The translations under genes were made by a program, and so were the position numbers. Shown in pieces: positions 58,224-64,000 of a stretch of DNA of 64,000 bases. A model generated the notes under the pieces. It worked only from the letters and a program-made list of their open reading frames with translations. It searched no databases and was not told the origin of the DNA. The DNA lies in the NCBI RefSeq assembly GCF_001698205.1, contig NZ_CP016591.1:1798001-1862000 (forward strand), read 5' to 3'. Each line of letters begins with the position of its first letter. The first letter of the stretch is position 1. The stretch comes from Tsuneonella dongtanensis. Lineage in GTDB: Bacteria; Pseudomonadota; Alphaproteobacteria; Sphingomonadales; Sphingomonadaceae.

Positions 58224-59561
58224 CGCTTCCAGCGTCAACGGGCGCGCCGCAAGCGAGTTGGGGCCCGCCTCGACGAGTTCGACGTCCACCATGTCGCCGA
58301 TGGCGTAGTCTCCCTCGAACCAGACCGACTGGAGCCAGGGCGACTTGCCGAGCCACTGGCCGGGCTTCTTTCCCTTGCGCTCGACGAGGACCGGGCACCG
58401 TTTGCCGACCGAAGCCGCATTGAACGCCAGCTGGTCGCGGTTGAGGGCCGCCTGAAGGCGCTGCAGGCGCTCGTCCATGACCTCCGGGGCAATCTGGCCA
58501 TCCATCGTCGCGGCGGGCGTGCCGGGGCGGGGCGAGTACTTGAAACTGAAGCACTGCGAGTATCCCACGGCATCGACGAGACGCAGCGTTTCTTCGAATT
58601 CGGCATCGCTCTCGCCGGGGAAACCGACGATGAAATCGCCCGACAGCGCGATGTCGGATCGCGCGGCGCGGAAGCGTTCCAGGAGGCGAAGATACTGGTC
58701 GGCGGTGTGGCTGCGATTCATTGCCCGCAGCACGCGGTCGCTGCCGCTCTGCACCGGCAGATGGAGAAACGGCATCAGCTTCTCCACCTCGCCGTGCGCC
58801 GCGATCAGTCCATCGGTGACGTCCGACGGGTGGCTCGTCGTGTACCGGATACGAACCAGGCCGGGCAGTTCGGCGAGGGACCGGATCAGTCCGTCGAGCC
58901 CGATGGCGCGCCCCTTTTCGTCCGTGCCTGTCCAGGCGTTGACGTTCTGGCCCAGCAGCGTGATCTCGCGGGCCCCGGCATCGACCAGTTTCTCGGCTTC
59001 ACGAACCAGATCACTGTAAGGACGCGATATTTCGGCCCCGCGCGTGTAAGGGACGACGCAATAGGTGCAGAACTTGTCGCAACCTTCCTGCACTGTCAGG
59101 AACGCGCTCGGCCCGATCCTGCGGCGCGCGGGGAGGGCATCGAACTTGGCGATCGCGGGCATGTCGGTATCGGTCGCGCGGTGGCCTTGCACGGCGGCGT
59201 CGAGCATCTGCGGCAGCCGGTGGTAGGCTTGCGGGCCGACGACCATGCTGACCCCGGGCGCGCGGGCCATGATCTCTTCTCCTTCGGCCTGGGCCACGCA
59301 TCCGGCGACGGCGATCAGAGGCGCCTTGCCGGCTTTCTCCCCGTCCTTCACCAGGCGCCCGATGTCGGAATAGACCTTCTCGGCCGCCTTCTCGCGAATA
59401 TGGCAGGTGTTGAGCACGACGAGGTCCGCGTGCTCGCCGTCCGCCGCAGGCGCGATGCCCTGTGCCGCGAGCAGTTCGGCCATGCGCTCGCCGTCGTAGA
59501 CGTTCATCTGACAGCCGAAGCTCTTGACCCGGTAGGTCCTGGGGGGCGGGGTAGGGCGCAT
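58212..59561 (-). CDS. miaB: tRNA methylthiotransferase MiaB
   Basis: Adds the 2-methylthio group to N6-isopentenyladenosine-37 of tRNAs. The 449-residue radical-SAM enzyme has the first cluster cysteines C17, C53 and C88, and the radical-SAM motif C161-x3-C165-x2-C168 ([11 protein letters not shown]). A C-terminal TRAM domain ends the protein. The three conserved N-terminal cysteines and TRAM tail distinguish MiaB/MtaB-type enzymes. It lies between plsC and the lipoprotein gene. Confidence 0.96.
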   Translation of the reverse strand: MRPTPPPRTYRVKSFGCQMNVYDGERMAELLAAQGIAPAADGEHADLVVLNTCHIREKAAEKVYSDIGRLVKDGEKAGKAPLIAVAGCVAQAEGEEIMARAPGVSMVVGPQAYHRLPQMLDAAVQGHRATDTDMPAIAKFDALPARRRIGPSAFLTVQEGCDKFCTYCVVPYTRGAEISRPYSDLVREAEKLVDAGAREITLLGQNVNAWTGTDEKGRAIGLDGLIRSLAELPGLVRIRYTTSHPSDVTDGLIAAHGEVEKLMPFLHLPVQSGSDRVLRAMNRSHTADQYLRLLERFRAARSDIALSGDFIVGFPGESDAEFEETLRLVDAVGYSQCFSFKYSPRPGTPAATMDGQIAPEVMDERLQRLQAALNRDQLAFNAASVGKRCPVLVERKGKKPGQWLGKSPWLQSVWFEGDYAIGDMVDVELVEAGPNSLAARPLTLEALPA

Positions 59562-59610
59562 GGGGCCGGCCCGTTAGCCGAAAACGCCGGGAAGGGCTAG
59601 GGTCCGGGTC

Positions 59611-60363
59611 CTAGCGCGCCATCGCGGAAGCGATCTCGCTGCGTGCGGTTGCCGAGATGGTCTTGCGATCGGTAAGCGCCTCGCCCGACAGCGGTTCGAG
59701 GAACACCATCGTCAACCTGATCGGTCGCAACCGGGCGAGGATGCGCTTGAAGTTGTCGAGCCCGTGTTCCTCCCCGACCCAGGCGATCCGCGCCGCGTCC
59801 TCGTAGGCGAGGAGAACCGGCTGGACTGCGACCCCCGCAGGTAGCGGAACGAGGGCGGACAGAAGCGAGGACTTGAACGGCAGCAGCCCGGTGCCGTCGC
59901 TCGTCGTCCCCTCCGGGAACAGAGTGAGCGAACCGCGCGAATCCATCGCGAGGCGGACCTGTTCGACCTGATCGGCGATGCTCGTCCGGCTGTGCCGCGC
60001 GATGAACACCGTCTCGTTCATCTCGCAGAGCCACTTGAGAACAGGGAAGGCGGTGAGCCCGTCATGCGCGACGAATGCGCTGCCTGTCGCATGGGCGAGT
60101 GCTGGGATGTCGAGCCAGCTGACGTGGTTGGCCAGCAGGAGCGCGCCGCGGCGGGGTTGACCCTCAATCCTGATGTGGAGCCCGGCGATCATTCCGATCG
60201 CGGCCAGGAACACGCGCGGCCACCAGCGGCCAGCTCCCACGAGTTTCCACAGGAGGTGAAGCGGCGCGCACAGCACCAGCATCAGGATCATCAGAAGGAG
60301 TCGAAAGACGATGAGCGCCCAGCCCAGCGGGCGAATCCGCGGAGCGGGCAGCGCGTGCGCCAT
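59611..60363 (-). CDS. plsC: 1-acyl-sn-glycerol-3-phosphate acyltransferase
   Basis: Makes phosphatidic acid from lysophosphatidic acid at the inner membrane. The 250-residue protein has a hydrophobic N-terminal helix, the NHVSWLD block (H-x4-D catalytic motif) near residue 80 and the FPEGTTSDG substrate block near residue 150. Its ATG overlaps the fur stop by one base (TGATG). Confidence 0.93.
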   Translation of the reverse strand: MAHALPAPRIRPLGWALIVFRLLLMILMLVLCAPLHLLWKLVGAGRWWPRVFLAAIGMIAGLHIRIEGQPRRGALLLANHVSWLDIPALAHATGSAFVAHDGLTAFPVLKWLCEMNETVFIARHSRTSIADQVEQVRLAMDSRGSLTLFPEGTTSDGTGLLPFKSSLLSALVPLPAGVAVQPVLLAYEDAARIAWVGEEHGLDNFKRILARLRPIRLTMVFLEPLSGEALTDRKTISATARSEIASAMAR

Positions 60364-60785
60364 CAGCTCTCGCGGTCGAGACGGACCCCGTAGAGTTCCA
60401 TCCGGTGGTCGACGAGCCTGTAGCCGAGCTTCTCGGCAATCTGGCGCTGCAACGCCTCGAGCTCCGGATCGACGAACTCGACGACCTTGCCGGTCTCGAC
60501 GTCGATCAGGTGATCGTGATGCGCTTCGGGGGCGGCCTCGTAGCGAGCCCGCCCGTCCCCGAAATCATGGCGGTCGAGAATGCCGGCTTCTTCGAACAGC
60601 CGGACGGTGCGGTACACCGTGGCGATCGAGATCTTCGGATCGATGGCCGACGCGCGCTTGTGCAGCATCTCGACATCGGGATGGTCTTCGCTGGCCGAGA
60701 GAACCTGCGCGATGACCCGGCGCTGTTCGGTAATGCGCAGTCCGCGCTCTGCACACAGTGCTTCAAGATCGATGGTCTGGTGCAA
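60363..60785 (-). CDS. fur: Fur-family metal-responsive regulator
   Basis: A 140-residue metalloregulator with the winged helix (LRITEQRRVIAQVLSASEDH then IATVYRTVRLFEEAGILDRH) and the metal-binding stretch EAHHDHLIDVETGKVVEF. The cysteine pair of some Fur proteins is absent, as in several alphaproteobacteria. Which metal is sensed (iron or manganese) cannot be seen. It lies between mucR and plsC, a common place for fur/mur in this class. Confidence 0.88.
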   Translation of the reverse strand: MHQTIDLEALCAERGLRITEQRRVIAQVLSASEDHPDVEMLHKRASAIDPKISIATVYRTVRLFEEAGILDRHDFGDGRARYEAAPEAHHDHLIDVETGKVVEFVDPELEALQRQIAEKLGYRLVDHRMELYGVRLDRES

Positions 60786-60847
60786 GCCCGGCTCCGAATT
60801 GGTGTCGCGCCGCGGAACCTAGGGCTCCGCGGCGCGACTGCCAAGTG

Positions 60848-61288
60848 TCAGGCGGATTTCTTGCGGCGTCCGCGCTTTTGCGTCGGGTTCCGGCCCAGGC
60901 CGATTTTCTTCGCAAGGTCGCGGCGCGTTTCCGCATAGTCGGGAGCGACCATCGGATAGTCCGCACCCAGGCCCCAGCGTGCGCGATACTCGTCGGGCGT
61001 CATGCCGTGTTCGGTCATGAGGTGCCGCTTGAGCATCTTCATCTTCTTGCCGTCTTCAAGGCAGACCAGGTGGTCCTTCTTGACCGAAGAGCGGATCGAG
61101 ACAGCCGGCTCCGGCTTCTCTTCCGCAACGGGAGCGGAACCCCCGAGACCTGCAAGTGCACCATAAACGGCAGTGATGAGCGAAGGGACATCCTCCACGG
61201 AGACATTATTGTTGCTGACATGTGCAGCGACGATGTCGGACGTGAGTGTAATCAACGTCTCCGACAAGTCGGTTTCCATATTATCCAT
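60848..61288 (-). CDS. MucR/Ros-family zinc-finger regulator
   Basis: A 146-residue transcriptional regulator with a single bacterial C2H2-type zinc finger (CLEDGKKMKMLKRHLMTEH), the following HGMTPDEYRARWGLGADYPM segment and a basic C-terminus. MucR proteins bind AT-rich DNA and silence or tune genes for exopolysaccharide, virulence and the cell cycle. In some relatives MucR and SciP act on ctrA; a SciP-like gene lies elsewhere in this window. No partner gene is adjacent. Confidence 0.92.
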   Translation of the reverse strand: MDNMETDLSETLITLTSDIVAAHVSNNNVSVEDVPSLITAVYGALAGLGGSAPVAEEKPEPAVSIRSSVKKDHLVCLEDGKKMKMLKRHLMTEHGMTPDEYRARWGLGADYPMVAPDYAETRRDLAKKIGLGRNPTQKRGRRKKSA

Positions 61289-61429
61289 TTGAACCTCGTG
61301 CGATCGAAAGTCCGCAGGTTCGCCGACCCAACTCCCCCGCGTGGATCAGCTTAAGCATTTTTCTTACGCCCGAACAAGTCGAGCCCGAATCGTTCGTTCT
61401 GAATCTGCGCGGTTTTAAAGATCGAGGAT

Positions 61430-61885
61430 TCAAATCCGCAGTGCGAAAGTGATCGCGTCGAGTTTCTGCCCGTCGGATGTCTGGTAATAATCCTTGCGCT
61501 GCCCGATCGCTTCGAAACCCATCCTGCGATAAAGTGCGATAGCCGGGTTGTTGTGCCTTGCCTCGAGGAACAGGCGCTCCGCCCGGCGCGTCCGTGCATC
61601 GGCGACCGCCTGCGTGATCAGAGCGTGTCCCAGGCCGCGACCGCGCGCTTCGGGCACGACCGCGACGAGCAGCAGTTCCTCTTCGCCCGGCGCCGCCCTG
61701 ACGAGGGTGAAGCCCGCCGCCTGCTCGTCGCTTCGCGGCTCGACGGCATCGCGGGTAAGCAAGCGATAATGCGTGTGCGGGAATGTCAGCGAGTCGCCGA
61801 CCTGGCGGCGCGTCCACGCTTCGCCCCACAGCGGATCGAAAGCCGCCTCCATCACCGCCATGATCCGGTCCAGATCGTCCATCAT
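61430..61885 (-). CDS. rimI: Ribosomal-protein-alanine N-acetyltransferase RimI-like
   Basis: A 151-residue GNAT acetyltransferase with the acetyl-CoA site VVPEARGRGLGHALI near residue 85 and LEARHNNPAIALYRRMGFEA. In the tsaB-rimI pair it is probably RimI, which acetylates ribosomal protein S18; other targets remain possible. The ATG at 61885 overlaps the tsaB stop (ATGATG region). A longer upstream frame is out of the family range. Confidence 0.88.
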   Translation of the reverse strand: MMDDLDRIMAVMEAAFDPLWGEAWTRRQVGDSLTFPHTHYRLLTRDAVEPRSDEQAAGFTLVRAAPGEEELLLVAVVPEARGRGLGHALITQAVADARTRRAERLFLEARHNNPAIALYRRMGFEAIGQRKDYYQTSDGQKLDAITFALRI

Positions 61886-62496
61886 GCGGGGAGGCGGGCG
61901 TCTGGGCCGCGGCCGTAGATCGGCGCTATCGTGTCCGTGAATGATGCCGCGCGGAGCAGGCTTGCATGGCGTGCATCGGGAAGCATGGGGCGAGCGGAGA
62001 AACCTGTCCCCAACAACTCCGCAAGTTCCGCGGCGCGGGTTCCTGCGATCGCATGTGCAGCGCCACGATTTCTGGCCGCATCGGGCGTGAGCGAGGCGAG
62101 CGGGGTGAGGGGCTCGCCTGCCGGACCGAAGTCCTGCACGAACCATTCGCCGTGACCGCCGGCCATGCAGACCGTCAGGCGATCGGCCGGCTCCCCGGCG
62201 AGTGCCATCGCGGCGACGAGGTCCAGCGTGGGGTATCCCGTGACCTCCGCCCCCCAGGCGATCGCCAGCGCGTTGGCCACCGCCATGCCGATGCGGACGC
62301 CCGTGAAGCTGCCGGGGCCGAGCGACACCATGATCCGCTCTGCCCGGCCGCGACCGGGCAGCGATGCGATCATCGGCACGAGGTGTTCGGCGTGGCCGCG
62401 GCCGAGGACGCGATGGTCCGCGGCGACGAGATGGTCACCGTCGCTGAGCGCGATCGAACAGGCTTCGGTCGCGCATTCGATCGCCAGGGTTCGCAT
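61882..62496 (-). CDS. tsaB: tRNA threonylcarbamoyladenosine synthesis protein TsaB
   Basis: A 204-residue partner of TsaD in the synthesis of t6A37 on tRNAs. It has the N-terminal MRTLAIECATEACSIALSDG fold of the ASKHA superfamily and SLGPGSFTGVRIGMAVANAL in the middle, the usual TsaB signature. The ATG at 62496 suits the family; an upstream start was rejected. It is co-transcribed with rimI. Confidence 0.93.
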   Translation of the reverse strand: MRTLAIECATEACSIALSDGDHLVAADHRVLGRGHAEHLVPMIASLPGRGRAERIMVSLGPGSFTGVRIGMAVANALAIAWGAEVTGYPTLDLVAAMALAGEPADRLTVCMAGGHGEWFVQDFGPAGEPLTPLASLTPDAARNRGAAHAIAGTRAAELAELLGTGFSARPMLPDARHASLLRAASFTDTIAPIYGRGPDARLPA

Positions 62497-62538
62497 CCCG
62501 CGACCCAAGACTATCGGGGGCTCACGCGCAAGAGCGCA

Positions 62539-63147
62539 TCAGGCGATGCGGTTGAACTTCGCGAATTCGGGGCGCGGACTGCGACCGAAAATGGAGGTGG
62601 CATCCCCGTAACCGATGGAGCAGATCCAGTCGGCCTTCACCCTGGGCTCGTCGGCGAAGAATTCCGCGGTGACCTTGTCGAGATCGACTCCGGACATCGG
62701 GCCGCAGTCGAGGCCGAGCGAGCGGGCCGCCAGCATCAGGTATGCGCCCTGCAACGCCGAATTCCGCGCGGCACCTTCCTTGCGCAGCGCTTCGTTGCCT
62801 TCGAACCAGCTTTTCGCATCGGTGTGCGGGAACAGCCAGGGCAACTCCTCGTGAAAGTCGATGTCGTAACCGATGATCACGCAGACGGGCGCAGTGCGGA
62901 TCTTCTTCTTGTTGTTCTCGGAAGCGAACTCGGCGAGCTTGTCCTTCGCCTCCTGCGACTTGCACCAGACCAGGCGCGCCGGCTGCATGTTGGCCGAAGT
63001 CGGTCCCATCTTGGCCAGCTCGTAGATGGCCTCGATCTGTGCCTCGCTTACCGGCTTGTCGAGCCATCCGTTGTAGCTGCGCGCTTCGCGGAAAATCTGG
63101 TCGAGCGCTTCGTCGCCCAAGGGGCGGTCGTGGAACTGCTTGGTCAT
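62539..63147 (-). CDS. RutE/HadB-type nitroreductase-fold reductase
   Basis: A 202-residue FMN-dependent reductase of the malonic semialdehyde reductase (RutE)/NADH dehydrogenase-like subgroup. It begins MTKQFHDRPLGDEALDQIFR, with SYNGWLDKPVSEAQIEAIYE, AKMGPTSANMQPARLVWCKS and DWICSIGYGDATSIFGRSPR. The exact substrate is not visible, and no rut operon is adjacent. It lies eight bases after the NifU-like gene and is co-directional with tsaB. Confidence 0.87.
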   Translation of the reverse strand: MTKQFHDRPLGDEALDQIFREARSYNGWLDKPVSEAQIEAIYELAKMGPTSANMQPARLVWCKSQEAKDKLAEFASENNKKKIRTAPVCVIIGYDIDFHEELPWLFPHTDAKSWFEGNEALRKEGAARNSALQGAYLMLAARSLGLDCGPMSGVDLDKVTAEFFADEPRVKADWICSIGYGDATSIFGRSPRPEFAKFNRIA

Positions 63148-63155
63148 GGGAATCC

Positions 63156-63731
63156 TTACGCGGCGCGAACTTCGGTGACTTCGGGGATGTAGTGCTTGAG
63201 CAGTCCCTCGATGCCGTGCTTGAGTGTGGCGGTCGAGGAAGGACAGCCCGAGCAGGCGCCCTGCATCTGCAGATGCACCACGCCGTCGCGATATCCCCGG
63301 TAGACGATGTCGCCGCCGTCGTTGGCGACAGCGGGACGGATGCGGGTTTCGAGAAGCTCGTGGATCTGGGCGACGATGTCGGCGTCTGCCGGGTCATCAT
63401 CGACGACCGGCTGGTCTTCGGGCGGGACCGAGAAACCGGCTGCTCCTCCCGCGAAAAGGGGCGCGCCGCTGACGAAATGGTCGAGCAGGACCGCGACCAC
63501 CTGCGGCTTCAGCTGGGACCAGTCGGCCCCGGGACCGGCGGTGACGGATACGAAGTCTGAACCGTAGAACACGCCCGTGACTTCACCGGTATCGAACAAC
63601 GCTTCGGCGAGCGGGCTGGCCTCGGCGGCTTCGGGCGAAGCGAATTCGCGGGTGCCGGCGGGCATGACCTGTCGGCCGGGGAGGAACTTGAGCGTCGCCG
63701 GGTTCGGCGTGGTTTCCGTCTCGATGAACAT
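63156..63731 (-). CDS. NifU-like iron-sulfur cluster carrier (Nfu)
   Basis: A 191-residue scaffold or carrier for iron-sulfur clusters: an N-terminal Nfu domain (MFIETETTPNPATLKFLPGR, then FASPEAAEASPLAEALFDTG) and a C-terminal NifU domain with the cluster-binding CSGC (GACSGCPSSTATLKHGIEG). It delivers clusters to apo-enzymes. The ATG at 63731 gives the family N-terminus. It is divergent from the next gene with 109 bases between. Confidence 0.92.
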   Translation of the reverse strand: MFIETETTPNPATLKFLPGRQVMPAGTREFASPEAAEASPLAEALFDTGEVTGVFYGSDFVSVTAGPGADWSQLKPQVVAVLLDHFVSGAPLFAGGAAGFSVPPEDQPVVDDDPADADIVAQIHELLETRIRPAVANDGGDIVYRGYRDGVVHLQMQGACSGCPSSTATLKHGIEGLLKHYIPEVTEVRAA

Positions 63732-63840
63732 ATCCGAAGATGTAGGGATGGGCGCGGTGCGCGGCAAGGACGGCGCGCCCAGAGCGTTTCTTCGCCCACA
63801 TTCACTATCCCTTCACTTGGGGACCCACTATAGCGTCTTC

Positions 63841-64000
63841 ATGAGCCTTTTTCCGCGTGCCTTGCGGCACCTTGCGCCGATCCTCCCGCTTTTCCTGATC
63901 TCCTCGCCGGTACCGGCGCAGGAGAAAACCGGGGCACTGGCGCCCCAGCATCTCCAGACGGGCGCGCAAACGCCGTGGATCTATCGGGGAAGCGACGTCC
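63841..64000 (+). CDS. Secreted protein, probably M16 peptidase, 3'-truncated
   Basis: Fifty-three codons are visible before the window ends: MSLFPRALRHLAPILPLFLI is a signal peptide ending near SSPVPAQ, then EKTGALAPQHLQTGAQTPWI and YRGSDV. Segments of this kind (PW-x-Y-x-GSDV) precede the peptidase domain in M16-family zinc proteases of sphingomonads, from recall. The call is therefore tentative. Confidence 0.6.
   Translation, partial: MSLFPRALRHLAPILPLFLISSPVPAQEKTGALAPQHLQTGAQTPWIYRGSDV

Noticed and set aside
61289-61429. A small reverse-strand gene between rimI and mucR
   Set aside because: Frames are short and lack a ribosome-binding site or recognisable pattern; the gap is better read as the mucR promoter region.

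Overview
The window looks like a chromosomal segment of an alphaproteobacterium, most likely order Sphingomonadales (Erythrobacteraceae- or Sphingomonadaceae-like). The DNA is GC-rich. The gene orders atpHAGDC, rpmF-plsX-fabH-ihfA-merR, mutY/DUF721-dsbA-dsbA-smc and tsaB-rimI-mucR-fur-plsC-miaB-phoH-ybeY-corC are of alphaproteobacterial type. MucR, a SciP-like DUF1153 protein, DUF1489, DUF2794 and aerobic CobT point the same way. The taxon is an inference from gene content; no 16S rRNA or tRNA gene was found.

Layout. 1-5.0 kb: the end of cysE, a DUF2794 protein, an SDR dehydrogenase, gph, glmU with an overlapping HNH protein, a SciP-like regulator and a VanZ-like membrane protein. 5.1-9.8 kb: the F1 ATP synthase operon (reverse strand). 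10-17.5 kb: an alpha-KG dioxygenase, a membrane-tethered trypsin-like protease, Ada, a PEP mutase-like enzyme, a CPBP protease, a GST and a metallopeptidase gene broken by an in-frame stop. 17.6-26.3 kb: priA, DUF4197, fsa, cobT, a nitroreductase, cysS and a D-2-hydroxyacid dehydrogenase. 26.3-29.4 kb: a ThDP enzyme/aldehyde dehydrogenase pair. 29.5-32.6 kb: an S24 repressor with divergent small genes and paired operators, a lipoprotein and an MBL hydrolase. 32.6-37.4 kb: an accessory segment. 37.4-47.9 kb: MAPEG, rpmF, plsX, fabH, ihfA, merR, smc, two DsbA-like proteins, DUF721 and mutY. 48-53 kb: a serine hydrolase, nudC, a FrnE-like DsbA, DUF1489, mgtE and a cyclophilin. 53.3-63.8 kb: a long mostly reverse-strand run from nifU-like to ecsC-like. 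The right edge cuts a secreted protein, probably an M16 peptidase.

The most unusual object is a 3.3-kb IS1-family element at 32754-36076. It has 21-bp perfect terminal inverted repeats and an 8-bp target duplication. Removing the element and one duplication copy restores a clean 132-codon reading frame. Besides its transposase it carries five candidate passenger genes, one with a HARE-HTH-type winged helix, and a 350-bp non-coding block with several stem-loops and a five-codon mini-ORF behind a perfect Shine-Dalgarno sequence. TGTCCG...CGGACA palindromic repeats are scattered around it. Other points of interest are two genes whose ribosome-binding sites lie inside strong hairpins (fsa and the ThDP enzyme), twin TCCTAC...TAGGA operators before the S24 repressor, CtrA-like half-sites upstream of the SciP-like gene, and a composition-shifted patch inside cysS.
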